Source of the DNA: an uncultured Eubacteriales bacterium
Lineage (GTDB): Bacteria; Bacillota; Clostridia; Oscillospirales; Acutalibacteraceae
Reading direction: 5' to 3'
Length of the DNA stretch: 61,747 nucleotides
NCBI GenBank assembly: GCA_934454655.1
Contig: CAKSFK010000012.1
Coordinates: 1-61,747 of the forward strand
The position numbers and the translations under genes were made by a program. Positions 8,740-17,648 of this stretch are shown one piece after another. Position 1 is the stretch's first letter. Every line of letters begins with the position of its first letter. The notes below the pieces were generated by a model. It was not told where the DNA came from and did no database searches. It worked only from the letters and a program-made list of their open reading frames with translations.

Positions 8740-9771
8740 TTATATAAAATAATATGCGGTGTCCCATGCGGGAAGCCCCGGGAAGTGGCGCATATACAGC
8801 TTGTAGTCGTCCCGCAGTTTCAAAACGGCTTTGGGCAGGGTTATAATGTCCTCGCTGCGGTGGTAGCAGGAAATAAGCATTTTGGGCCTAAGGCTCAATA
8901 TTGTGCGCTCCGCGCCCTTTAAGGCGTTAAGCTCCTCACCCTCAATATCCATTTTAATAAACGTTACCGGTGTTTCCGTTGCAATGCTGTCAACGGTTAA
9001 TGCCGGTATTGTTTTTGTGCCGCCAGAGGATGAACCCCTGCCTTTTTTAAAGGAAAATTCTTTGTTTCCGCATTTGTCCGATATGCAGGCGTTTATCAGT
9101 CTTATGTTTTTAAAGCCATCGGTGTTAACGCTTAGCCTTCTGAAATTTTTAGGGTCGGGCTCAACGGCGGTAATAAATTTATAATCGCCGAAACGTTCTG
9201 CAAAATCCTTCACGGTATCGCCGTTGTATGCGCCGAGGTCCAGAAACGACTCTCTTCCTGTCGGCTTTAAAAAGCTTTCGTATGGCTCATTCGGCGAAAC
9301 CTCGCATCTGTAAAGAAATTCGGGGTCGCCGGTAATTTTATATTTAACAGTACATTCAAATGTGTTCCTTGAAACATCGTCGCAAAGGCGGGAATAGACC
9401 CATTCAAGGGCGCCGCGGTTGTTTCGGCAGTAGTCGACGTCAAAAATAGCATTGCCGTAAACCGGAACGTCGGGAGCTAAAAGCTCCTGCTCCAGAGAGA
9501 TTTTTTTTATGTTTTGCAGCACCTCGGGTCTTGATGAGCCGAAGCAGAGCAGAACAATAACATTTCCGTATTTGCGCTTTACATCACTGTACGATAAAAG
9601 CCTGAAACCCCGGAAGGTCTTATCCCTCACGAATCCGTCCGAGCAGAACACGCCCGAAATTTTAATACCGCGTCTTTCGGCTTCGTTAAGTATCTTGTCG
9701 GCGCCGTTGCCCATACCGTACAAAAATACGGGTTTCTCTGCCGTTTTAAGGTAATTCCAAAGTTCCTTCAT
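8740..9771 (-). CDS. FkbM-family methyltransferase
   Basis: SAM-dependent methyltransferase. The C-terminal half (about 170-343) has the FkbM features: motif I FLDLGAYNGDT (176-186), the acidic motif VEPDPKNF (about 203), and MDIEGEELNALKG. The N-terminal part (about 1-160) contains a Rossmann-like start (PVFLYGMGNGADKILNEAE) seen in some clostridial FkbM proteins and of unknown role. FkbM enzymes O-methylate sugars, lipids or natural products; the substrate here is unknown since no glycan or secondary-metabolism genes adjoin. The gene is convergent with the Na/Pi gene (13 bp apart) with no terminator between them. GAAGGAG precedes the ATG. Confidence 0.85.
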   Translation of the reverse strand: MKELWNYLKTAEKPVFLYGMGNGADKILNEAERRGIKISGVFCSDGFVRDKTFRGFRLLSYSDVKRKYGNVIVLLCFGSSRPEVLQNIKKISLEQELLAPDVPVYGNAIFDVDYCRNNRGALEWVYSRLCDDVSRNTFECTVKYKITGDPEFLYRCEVSPNEPYESFLKPTGRESFLDLGAYNGDTVKDFAERFGDYKFITAVEPDPKNFRRLSVNTDGFKNIRLINACISDKCGNKEFSFKKGRGSSSGGTKTIPALTVDSIATETPVTFIKMDIEGEELNALKGAERTILSLRPKMLISCYHRSEDIITLPKAVLKLRDDYKLYMRHFPGLPAWDTAYYFI

Positions 9772-9811
9772 ATGAACCGCTCCTTCGTGTCAGGCGTAAC
9801 CTATGCGTATT

Positions 9812-9840
9812 ATTATACATACAATTTCATCCGATTTCAA
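9812..9840 (-). promoter_or_regulatory. Promoter of the FkbM gene
   Basis: Minus-strand TTGAAA (9835-9840) and TATAAT (9812-9817) with 17-nt spacing, about 40 nt upstream of the start codon. Confidence 0.65.
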
Positions 9841-9868
9841 GACGTGCGCTGCGGAGTGTCTAAAAAGC

Positions 9869-9897
9869 TTGAAAAATAGGCAAAACAGTGTTAAAAT
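9869..9897 (+). promoter_or_regulatory. Promoter of the recJ-relA unit
   Basis: TTGAAA (9869-9874), 17-nt spacer, TAAAAT (9892-9897) with an extended TG just upstream. It points away from the FkbM promoter 29 nt to its left. Confidence 0.65.
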
Positions 9898-9928
9898 AAT
9901 ATTATATGTATTGCGGCGGGTGAAGAAA

Positions 9929-11947
9929 ATGAGCATGAAACGCTGGGAAGTGGGATCTCCCGATAAAAAGCTGGCAAAACAGCTGGCGGAAGAACTTGAT
10001 ATTGACCCTATTGTTGCGCTTATAGCGGCGGTAAGGGGTTATGACGATCCTGCCGCTCTTGAGGAGTTTTTGTCCGACGAACCGTGCTGTGACGACCCTT
10101 ACACACTTGCGGATATAACCGTTGCCGCCGATATAATAAACGCGGCTGTTGCCGATAATGTTAAAATTGCCGTTTTCGGCGATTATGACTGCGACGGTGT
10201 TGTTTCAACCGTTATGCTTTATAAATATCTTAAAAACCGAGGTGCTGACTGCACGTATGTTATTCCCGACCGTATGACGGACGGCTACGGCATGAACGCC
10301 GAGGCGATAAAAAAGCTTAACGCGCATGGCGTAGAGCTTATTATAACGGTGGATAACGGAATTTCCTGCAAAGCGGAAACCGACCTTGCGAACAGCCTCG
10401 GTATGACCGTTGTTATAACCGACCATCACTTGCCGCCCGAGGTCCTGCCGTCCGCCGCCGCCGTTGTTGACCCGCACAGGAGGGACTGCCCCTCGGAATT
10501 TAAGGAAATTTGCGGGGCGGAGGTTGTGTTTAAGCTTATTTGTGTGCTTGAACAGAAAGAACCCGAAGAACTGCTGAATGAGTATGCGGATATTCTGTCC
10601 CTTGCGGTTATAGCGGATGTTATGCCGCTTGTGGGTGAAAACCGTATGATCGTTAAATACGGCACCGAAAAAATTAAAAATTCGCCCTGCGTCGGTATAG
10701 CGGCACTGGCGGACGCGGCAGGTATCGATACGGCAGGCGCCGATTCTTCCAAAATTGCTTTTGGTATATGCCCGAGAATTAACGCCGCGGGGCGAATGGG
10801 GAGCGCTTACACAGCCGCTGACCTGCTGCTTTGCGAAAACATTAATGACGCGGAGCCGCTTGCCGCTGAGCTTGACGGGCTGAACACAGCTCGCCGCGCC
10901 GAGGAAAAGCGTATTTTTGACGAGGCCTGTGAAAAAATAGAAAAAAAAGGATATAACTTTAACAGAGTGATTGTGGTTGACGGTGAAAACTGGCACAAGG
11001 GCGTTGTGGGAATAGTGGCTTCAAGAATAACCGAGAAATACGGAATTCCCGCCGTGGTTATCGCCGTTGACGGTGAAAACGCCACGGGTTCGGGCAGAAG
11101 CATTGAGGGCATTTCGCTTTTCAGTGCGGTAAAGTCCGCTGCCGATGTTCTTTCAAAGTTCGGCGGTCACGAGCTTGCCGCGGGAGTTTCGCTTAAAACC
11201 CGTGACATACCCGTTTTTCGTAAAAAAATAAACGATTACTCATTTAATGGGCTTTACATAGCCCCAACCTTAAAGCTTGATTGCAGGCTTAACCCCGCGG
11301 CGATTACAACCGAGCTTGCCGAGGCGCTTGAAACTCTGAAACCGTACGGAAACGGCAACCCCGAGCCGCTTTTCGGACTGTACGGGGTAACGGTTAAAAA
11401 AATAACGCCTATCGGCGGCGGAAAGCATTTAAGGCTGTGTGTTGAAAAGAACGGCGCTTCGGCGGAACTGCTGCTCTTCGGCGTAACGCCGGGACAGTTT
11501 TGCTTTTATGAGGGCGACGTTGTTGACGCCGCGGTTACGGTTGCCGTTAACGTTTATAACGGCAGGACAGGCGTGTCCGCCCGCGTTAAGGCGATAAGAC
11601 CTGCCGGTACGGATGACGAGGGACTTTTCCGCAGTGCCGATAACCTTAACAGATATATGTCCGGTAAGAACTTCAACGTTTCGGAAATTTTGCCCTCACG
11701 CACCGAAACAGGTGAGATTTACAGGTTTATTGCGGCAGAAAATCCGATTGAGGACAGAATAAAATATGCACATTTAAGCAGACCCGGATATGCCAAAACG
11801 GTTATATCGCTTTTAGTCCTTTCGGAATTGGGGCTTATAAAGCGGGATTCGGAGGGGACATACTCCGTAACCGGATTTAAAACAAAAACCGAGCTTACAA
11901 AATCAAAGCTTTACAGTAATTTGCTTGAAAGGAGCGGTACGGAATGA
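9929..11947 (+). CDS. recJ: Single-stranded-DNA exonuclease RecJ
   Basis: 5'-to-3' exonuclease acting on single-stranded DNA in recombination, mismatch and base-excision repair. DHH-superfamily motifs are intact: FGDYDCDGVVST (motif I), VDNGI, TDHHLPP (the DHH motif), and the DHHA1 signature FGGHELAAG. The C-terminal extension ends in a winged-helix-like region of the kind found in Firmicutes RecJ. About 672 residues when started at ATG 9929, where GGGTGA provides a ribosome binding site and the promoter lies just upstream; the frame is open further 5' but would include the promoter. Its stop overlaps the relA start (ATGA). Confidence 0.95.
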   Translation: MSMKRWEVGSPDKKLAKQLAEELDIDPIVALIAAVRGYDDPAALEEFLSDEPCCDDPYTLADITVAADIINAAVADNVKIAVFGDYDCDGVVSTVMLYKYLKNRGADCTYVIPDRMTDGYGMNAEAIKKLNAHGVELIITVDNGISCKAETDLANSLGMTVVITDHHLPPEVLPSAAAVVDPHRRDCPSEFKEICGAEVVFKLICVLEQKEPEELLNEYADILSLAVIADVMPLVGENRMIVKYGTEKIKNSPCVGIAALADAAGIDTAGADSSKIAFGICPRINAAGRMGSAYTAADLLLCENINDAEPLAAELDGLNTARRAEEKRIFDEACEKIEKKGYNFNRVIVVDGENWHKGVVGIVASRITEKYGIPAVVIAVDGENATGSGRSIEGISLFSAVKSAADVLSKFGGHELAAGVSLKTRDIPVFRKKINDYSFNGLYIAPTLKLDCRLNPAAITTELAEALETLKPYGNGNPEPLFGLYGVTVKKITPIGGGKHLRLCVEKNGASAELLLFGVTPGQFCFYEGDVVDAAVTVAVNVYNGRTGVSARVKAIRPAGTDDEGLFRSADNLNRYMSGKNFNVSEILPSRTETGEIYRFIAAENPIEDRIKYAHLSRPGYAKTVISLLVLSELGLIKRDSEGTYSVTGFKTKTELTKSKLYSNLLERSGTE

Positions 11948-14142
11948 ATACCGAACAGACCGAAAACTATAAGCGGCTTGAAAAACAGATGCGCGAATTC
12001 GGCGGAACATACGACTATGCGCTTGTAAAAAAAGCGTTTGAGTACTGCACCGAAAAGCACAACGGTCAGAAAAGGCACTCGGGCGAGCCGTATTACATTC
12101 ACCCTTATAATGTTGCGCTTATAATCGTTTCCCTCGGAATGGATACGCAGTCCATAGCCGCCGCACTGCTTCACGATGTTGTTGAGGATACCGACGCCAC
12201 CACAGAGGATGTTAAACGCGAGTTCGGCGAAGAGATAGCGCTGTTGGTTGACGGCGTTACAAAAATCGGCAGACTCAATTTTTCAACAAAAGAACAGCAG
12301 CAATCCGAAAGCCTGAGAAAAATGCTTATTGCTATGGGTCGGGATATAAGGGTTATAATTATCAAGCTTGCCGACCGATTGCATAATATGCGTACAATAG
12401 ACGCAATGACCGAGCAAAAGCAACGTGATAAATCGGTTGAAACGCTTGAAATATACGCGCCGATTGCACACAGACTCGGTATTCGCTCCGTAAAGGAAGA
12501 GCTTGAGGATCTGGCGCTCAAACACCTTGACCCCGTGGCCTACAGGGAAATTGAGGATTTACTGAGAATTCGCAAACAGCACCGCGAGCAGATTTTGGAG
12601 GAAATTAAAAAACGTATTGAGGAAAGACTTGCCGAAACAATGCCCGGCGTTCAGATGGCGTTTCAGGGCAGGGTTAAATCCATATACGGCATTTACCGAA
12701 AGATGTACGTTCAGGGTAAGGATTTTGATGAAATATACGATATTTACGCCATACGCATTATAACCGATACCGTGGCGGACTGTTACAATATACTCGGGAT
12801 TATGCACGATATGTTCCGCCCGATACCGAACAGGTTTAAGGATTATATTTCAACCCCCAAGCCTAATATGTATCAGTCGCTTCATACAACGGTATTAAGC
12901 CGCGCGGGCATACCCTTCGAAATTCAGATACGCACGTTTGAAATGCACCACACGGCGGAATTCGGTATAGCCGCCCACTGGAAATATAAAGAGGGTGTTA
13001 AGGACAATAACCGCAAAATGGAGGAACGGCTTGCCTGGATAAGGCAGATACTTGACGCTCAGGCGGCGTCCTCGGATGACGGAAACCTCGTACGCAGTAT
13101 TAAGGTCGACTTATCGCAGGAGGATGTATTTGCCGTTACGCCTAAGGGCGACGTTATCAACCTCCCTGTGGGTTCAACAATTGTGGACTTTGCCTTCGCT
13201 ATACACACTCAGGTTGGAATTAAAATGGTGGGCGCTAAGGTGGACGGTAAAATTGTACCGATAAATCACGAGATCAAGACCGGCGAGGTCATTGATATAC
13301 TGACCACCAACCAGCCCGGTCACGGACCCAGCCGCGATTGGCTTAATATTGCGGTAACGTCGCAGGCGAAATCCAAAATACGGGCGTGGTTCAAAAAAGA
13401 AAAACGAGCCGAAAATATTGCCGCAGGCAAGCTTGAGGTTGAAAAGGAATTTAAACGCAATAACATTGAGCTTACGGACGCGGAACAGGCGGAATTTATT
13501 GACGAAATCGCAAAAAAGCTGAAACTCGGCGGAGCGGATGAATTTTACGCCGCAATAGGATACGGCGGAATACTGCTTTCAAGGGTAATGCCGCGCATTA
13601 AGGACGATTATTTAAAATTAAAGCGTATAAGCGCAAATACCGCGCCCGAGGTTGTACCCACGCCCGAAACGCACAGAACACGCTCTTCCGAAGGCGTTGT
13701 GGTTGACGGAATCGATAACTGTTTAATAAAGCTTTCAAAATGCTGTGCGCCGCTGCCGGGTGACGAAATAATCGGTTTTATAACAAGGGGACACGGCGTT
13801 TCCATTCATAAAAGAGATTGCAACAACGTTCCGGCTGATTTGAAGAACTGTGCCGAGCCCGAACGCTGGATACCCGCGCACTGGGACTCAACAAAATCCG
13901 AAACGTTTGTTTCAACTTTGCAGGTTTCCGCAATCGACCGCGAGGGACTGCTGCTTGATGTTATGAATACCGTTTACAGTATGCATGTGCCTGTTCACAG
14001 CATAAACGCAAGGCAGGTTAAAAGCGGCAACTGTTTGGTTGTAATGTCGGTAAGCGCCGAAAGCGTGGAGCATTTAAAAAGCATAACCGCAAGGCTTGAA
14101 AAAATTCCCGGTGTGTTTAATGTTGAAAGGATAAATCAGTGA
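11944..14142 (+). CDS. relA: Bifunctional (p)ppGpp synthetase/hydrolase
   Basis: Long RSH protein that makes and degrades the stringent-response alarmone. Domains in order: HD hydrolase (about 45-155; HDVVEDTDATT and KLADRLHNMRT), nucleotidyltransferase synthetase (about 235-350), TGS (about 388-450; VFAVTPKGDVINLP), a Cys-containing zinc-finger region (CCAPLPGDEIIGF), and a C-terminal ACT domain (about 655-732). The hydrolase motif looks intact, so it should be bifunctional. 732 residues is normal. Overlaps recJ by 4 nt and dtd by 1 nt, the common Firmicutes arrangement. Confidence 0.97.
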   Translation: MNTEQTENYKRLEKQMREFGGTYDYALVKKAFEYCTEKHNGQKRHSGEPYYIHPYNVALIIVSLGMDTQSIAAALLHDVVEDTDATTEDVKREFGEEIALLVDGVTKIGRLNFSTKEQQQSESLRKMLIAMGRDIRVIIIKLADRLHNMRTIDAMTEQKQRDKSVETLEIYAPIAHRLGIRSVKEELEDLALKHLDPVAYREIEDLLRIRKQHREQILEEIKKRIEERLAETMPGVQMAFQGRVKSIYGIYRKMYVQGKDFDEIYDIYAIRIITDTVADCYNILGIMHDMFRPIPNRFKDYISTPKPNMYQSLHTTVLSRAGIPFEIQIRTFEMHHTAEFGIAAHWKYKEGVKDNNRKMEERLAWIRQILDAQAASSDDGNLVRSIKVDLSQEDVFAVTPKGDVINLPVGSTIVDFAFAIHTQVGIKMVGAKVDGKIVPINHEIKTGEVIDILTTNQPGHGPSRDWLNIAVTSQAKSKIRAWFKKEKRAENIAAGKLEVEKEFKRNNIELTDAEQAEFIDEIAKKLKLGGADEFYAAIGYGGILLSRVMPRIKDDYLKLKRISANTAPEVVPTPETHRTRSSEGVVVDGIDNCLIKLSKCCAPLPGDEIIGFITRGHGVSIHKRDCNNVPADLKNCAEPERWIPAHWDSTKSETFVSTLQVSAIDREGLLLDVMNTVYSMHVPVHSINARQVKSGNCLVVMSVSAESVEHLKSITARLEKIPGVFNVERINQ

Positions 14143-14606
14143 TGAAGGCTGTTATACAACGTGTGCTCAGAGCCTCTGTAAGCGTCGGCGGCGAAACCGT
14201 GGGCAGCTGCAGCGAGGGGTTTATGGTGCTTTTCGGCGCGGCGGACGGCGATACCGAAGCCGACGCCGAACTGCTGGCAAGAAAAACCGTAAATCTTCGT
14301 GTGTTCTGCGATGAAAACGGTAAAATGAATCTGTCGCTTAAGGATATTAACGGCGGCGTGCTTTGCGTTTCACAGTTTACACTTTTGGCGGATGTGAAAA
14401 AGGGCAATCGCCCGTCGTTCACGGGAGCTATGGAACCTCAAAAAGCTTGCCGACTTTATGATTATTTCTGTGAGAAGCTTGCCGAATACGGCGCGGCAGA
14501 CGTGCAAAAGGGCATATTCGGGGCTGATATGGAGGTTTCGCTTGTTAATAACGGACCTGTTACTGTTTTGTTTGATACAAAGATTTGGAGGAACAATGGA
14601 AATTAA
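14142..14606 (+). CDS. dtd: D-aminoacyl-tRNA deacylase
   Basis: Removes D-amino acids (and glycine from tRNA-Ala) mischarged on tRNA, protecting translation. The two active-site signatures of the DTD family are present: SQFTLLADVKKGNRPSF (SQFTL) and NNGPVTVLFDT (NGPVT). About 154 residues, normal. ATG at 14142 overlaps the relA stop by one base; a GTG at 14139 is also possible, both behind GAAAGGAT. Translationally coupled with relA. Confidence 0.96.
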   Translation: MKAVIQRVLRASVSVGGETVGSCSEGFMVLFGAADGDTEADAELLARKTVNLRVFCDENGKMNLSLKDINGGVLCVSQFTLLADVKKGNRPSFTGAMEPQKACRLYDYFCEKLAEYGAADVQKGIFGADMEVSLVNNGPVTVLFDTKIWRNNGN

Positions 14607-15207
14607 GGTTTTGCATCTGGGGCTTATAAAAACAAACTGCTATCTTGTTTCATCCGATAACGCGGCTGTGGTTATAGACCCGGGATTTGAAAGTCGGATT
14701 CCGACCGACTTTTTAAATTCAAATGCCTATAAACAGCGGCTGATTTTAATAACACACGCCCATTTTGACCACATAGGCGGCGCTGAGTCACTAAGACGGG
14801 AAACGGGGGTTAAGATCGGCATAGGCAAAGAGGATAACGCCGACCTGTCCGACCCCGTTATTAACCTTTCGGATAAATTTCACGCGGGGGTTGACCCCTT
14901 TTCGGCTGATGTGCTTTTGGATGACGGGCAGATACTGAATGTCGGCGATATAAGCTTTAAGGTGATTTTAACTCCCGGTCATACAAGGGGAGAGGTGTGC
15001 TACCTTGCGGGCGATTGCCTGTTCTCGGGCGATACGCTTTTTAAGGGCGCAATCGGAAGAACAGATTTTCCCGGCGGAGATTTTAAAACGCTTAAAAGGT
15101 CATTAAAACGCCTTATTGCCCTGCCGGATGAAACAAAGGTGTACCCCGGTCACGGCGAATTTACAACAATCGCTTTTGAAAAAGAAAATAATATGTTTGT
15201 GTGGTAG
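14596..15207 (+). CDS. Metallo-beta-lactamase-fold hydrolase (glyoxalase II-like)
   Basis: Zinc hydrolase of the MBL superfamily. Metal-binding motif THAHFDHIGG, then PGHTRGEV, SGDTLFKGAIGRTDFPGG and PGHGEFT supply the expected ligands, giving the pattern of short glyoxalase II-like proteins (203 residues). Substrate unknown; members next to relA-dtd are conserved in Firmicutes but not assigned a definite role. Start ATG 14596 has GGAGGA and overlaps dtd by 11 nt; the frame is open upstream inside dtd but lacks a better start. Confidence 0.9.
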   Translation: MEIKVLHLGLIKTNCYLVSSDNAAVVIDPGFESRIPTDFLNSNAYKQRLILITHAHFDHIGGAESLRRETGVKIGIGKEDNADLSDPVINLSDKFHAGVDPFSADVLLDDGQILNVGDISFKVILTPGHTRGEVCYLAGDCLFSGDTLFKGAIGRTDFPGGDFKTLKRSLKRLIALPDETKVYPGHGEFTTIAFEKENNMFVW

Positions 15208-15209
15208 TA

Positions 15210-16685
15210 ATGAAACTTTGTCTTATAGGTCACTCCTTTAAATATGAACTTGAAAAGCTTATCAGAATTTTTTTGCCTTTTGAAAAAATAGAGTTTTGTG
15301 AAGAACCGTATTACCTTGACGCCGCGGTGACCGAACTTAAAACAGCAAAGGAAAAAACAGTACTGAGTGCCGCGCTTTATGTTGAAAACGGAAAATACAG
15401 CTGTAAAAAAGAGCTTTCAAACAGCGCGGCGGATTATGAAGGCGAGTGTGAAAGACTGCTTGCCGCGGCGTTGTTTGAGTGCTTTAAAAGCGCGTCCGGC
15501 TATACACCCGAATGGGGTATTTTAACGGGAGTGCGCCCCGCAAAGCTTTTTTCAAGGCTCACAGCGGAAAACGGCGGCGAAAAAGCCGAGGAACGGTTCC
15601 GTGACGCGCTGTATGTAAGCGAAAACAAAATTTCTCTCTGCCGTGAAACCGTCTGTGAGGAAGAAAAAATAACCGCCCTTTCGCGTGGCGACTCATTCAG
15701 TCTTTATGTTTCCGTGCCGTTTTGCCCCACAAGATGCTCCTATTGCTCGTTTGTTTCACATTCGGTTGAAAATGCGGGGAGGCTTATACCCGATTACATT
15801 AAATGCGTTACGCGGGAAATTGAGTATACGGGAAAAATCGCAAAGCAGGCGGGACTGCGCCTTGAAACGGTTTACATAGGCGGCGGAACACCCACTGCCT
15901 TAACAGCCGAACAGCTGGGTGGGATTATGTCCGCAATAAACGGAGCGTTTGACCTTGAATATTTAAGGGAATACACCGTTGAGGCGGGCAGACCCGACAC
16001 CGTAACACGCGAAAAGCTGGAAACAATAAGAAATGCGGGGGCAGGGCGCATAAGCATTAATCCGCAAACTATGAATGACGATGTTTTAAAGATTATCGGC
16101 AGAAAGCACACGGCGGAGGATACGGCGGCGGCGTTCGGACTTGCGCGGAAGTGCGGAATAGGCAACATCAATATGGATTTGATAGCCGGTCTGCCGGGGG
16201 ATACCTTTGAAAGCTTTAGGAAAACGCTTGACCGTGTTCTGGAGCTTGACCCCGAAAGTGTAACCGTACATTCGCTTTCAATGAAACGCGCGTCAACACT
16301 CACGGCAAACGGCTTATTCCCCGAAGCCAAGGCGGGGGCTGAGGCGGCTCTAATGGTTGAGTACGCGCGAAAAACACTCGGCTGTAACGGGTACAGACCT
16401 TATTATATGTACCGCCAGAGCAAGACGGTGGGAAACCTCGAAAACGTCGGTTACGCAAAAGAAGGCAGCGAATGTTTTTATAACGTATACACTATGGATG
16501 AAACGCATACAATACTTGCGTGCGGCGCGTCGGCGGTAAGCAAACTGAGAGAGCCGGGCGGAAGTTATATTGAAAGAATATTTAACTATAAATATCCGTA
16601 TGAATATATAGACCGCTTTGATGAAATATTGCGGCGGAAGGACGGAATTTTACCATTTTATGAAAAATACCCTGGAAAAGATTAA
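15210..16685 (+). CDS. hemZ: Radical SAM coproporphyrinogen dehydrogenase-like protein HemZ
   Basis: Resembles oxygen-independent coproporphyrinogen oxidases of the HemZ type. The radical-SAM cluster motif is CPTRCSYC (C-x3-C-x2-C) at about residue 175, followed by the HemN-like signatures YIGGGTPTAL and SINPQTMNDDVLKIIGRKH; the N-terminal 160 residues form the HemZ-specific extension. HemN-like proteins can instead be haem chaperones or other radical SAM enzymes, and no other haem genes lie here, so the activity is inferred. ATG 15210 immediately follows the MBL stop; the ribosome binding site is weak, suggesting coupling. Confidence 0.85.
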   Translation: MKLCLIGHSFKYELEKLIRIFLPFEKIEFCEEPYYLDAAVTELKTAKEKTVLSAALYVENGKYSCKKELSNSAADYEGECERLLAAALFECFKSASGYTPEWGILTGVRPAKLFSRLTAENGGEKAEERFRDALYVSENKISLCRETVCEEEKITALSRGDSFSLYVSVPFCPTRCSYCSFVSHSVENAGRLIPDYIKCVTREIEYTGKIAKQAGLRLETVYIGGGTPTALTAEQLGGIMSAINGAFDLEYLREYTVEAGRPDTVTREKLETIRNAGAGRISINPQTMNDDVLKIIGRKHTAEDTAAAFGLARKCGIGNINMDLIAGLPGDTFESFRKTLDRVLELDPESVTVHSLSMKRASTLTANGLFPEAKAGAEAALMVEYARKTLGCNGYRPYYMYRQSKTVGNLENVGYAKEGSECFYNVYTMDETHTILACGASAVSKLREPGGSYIERIFNYKYPYEYIDRFDEILRRKDGILPFYEKYPGKD

Positions 16686-17574
16686 TGAGGCTGCCATAAC
16701 AGACCCTGAACACCTTGTGAACGATGCCGAAAACCGTTATTTAAAGGAAATTAAATTGACGGCGCGGCGTATAGCCGATAACGATGACATAAAAATTGTT
16801 TCAATCGCGGGTCCGTCCGCCTCGGGCAAGACCACAAGCGCGCATATTCTTCGCCGAGAGTTGGAACTGCTCGGCGAAAAAACAGAGGTAGTATCGCTGG
16901 ACGATTTTTACCTGCCTGTTGATATGCTTCCCGTTTTACCCGACGGAAGCCGTGACATTGAATCCGTAAATGCTCTTGACTTAATATTATTAAATAAATG
17001 TTTTCTTGAAATTGCAAACAGCGGCGTAACCGTTTTGCCAAGGTTTGATTTTATGGAGAAAAGAAGGATTGAAAAGGCGCGCGAAATTGATGTGAGCGGA
17101 AAGGGAATAGCTATTGCGGAGGGTCTGCACGCACTTAATCCCATAATAACCGACGCTGCAAGCGAAAACACGGTGTTTAAAATTTATATCAGCGTTAACG
17201 ACGGCATAACGCGTGACGGCGGCGCACCGCTTCTTTCAAGCCGTCAGATAAGACTTGCAAGACGTATATTGCGCGACAGGGTGTTCAGGTCTACCACTCT
17301 TAACGAAACCCTTGTTCTTTGGGACGGAGTGGTCAAAGGGGAGGAAAAGTATCTTTACCGCTTTAAAAATCTTGCGGATGTGCGGCTTAAGACTCTTCAC
17401 TGCTATGAACCCTGTATATATAAAAGAGAGATAACAAAGCTTGCGGGAGAGGTTGACCGCGAAATTCCCTGCTGTTCGTATTTTCTTAAAACCGTAGAGG
17501 CGTTAAGCCGATTTGAGGATATGGATTCGGCGCTTGTGCCGCAGAATTCTCTTATACGCGAATTTATAGGTTAG
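16660..17574 (+). CDS. Uridine kinase-like nucleoside kinase
   Basis: P-loop kinase of the uridine kinase/phosphoribulokinase family. Walker A GPSASGKTT (near residue 50), a DDFYLP motif typical of uridine kinases, and IAEGLHALNP match the family; about 304 residues, longer than a classic Udk (about 210) because of N- and C-terminal extensions. Related Firmicutes proteins carry a TGS domain at the N terminus; here it is absent. Start ATG 16660 lies within the end of hemZ (26-nt overlap) without a strong ribosome binding site. Last gene of the recJ-hemZ run, ending at a terminator. Confidence 0.8.
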   Translation: MKNTLEKINEAAITDPEHLVNDAENRYLKEIKLTARRIADNDDIKIVSIAGPSASGKTTSAHILRRELELLGEKTEVVSLDDFYLPVDMLPVLPDGSRDIESVNALDLILLNKCFLEIANSGVTVLPRFDFMEKRRIEKAREIDVSGKGIAIAEGLHALNPIITDAASENTVFKIYISVNDGITRDGGAPLLSSRQIRLARRILRDRVFRSTTLNETLVLWDGVVKGEEKYLYRFKNLADVRLKTLHCYEPCIYKREITKLAGEVDREIPCCSYFLKTVEALSRFEDMDSALVPQNSLIREFIG

Positions 17575-17579
17575 TATAT

Positions 17580-17641
17580 ATTGCCCGTGCGGCGCTTTAA
17601 GTGTTTATAACACCAAAGAAAACGCCGCACGGGCAATGTTT
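17580..17641. terminator. Bidirectional terminator between udk-like gene and uxaA
   Basis: A perfect 15-bp stem (17580-17594 with 17623-17637) encloses a 28-nt loop that itself can fold (GTGT/ACAC). T-run on the plus side after 17637; the convergent genes on either side end here. Confidence 0.85.
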
Positions 17642-17648
17642 TTTAATA

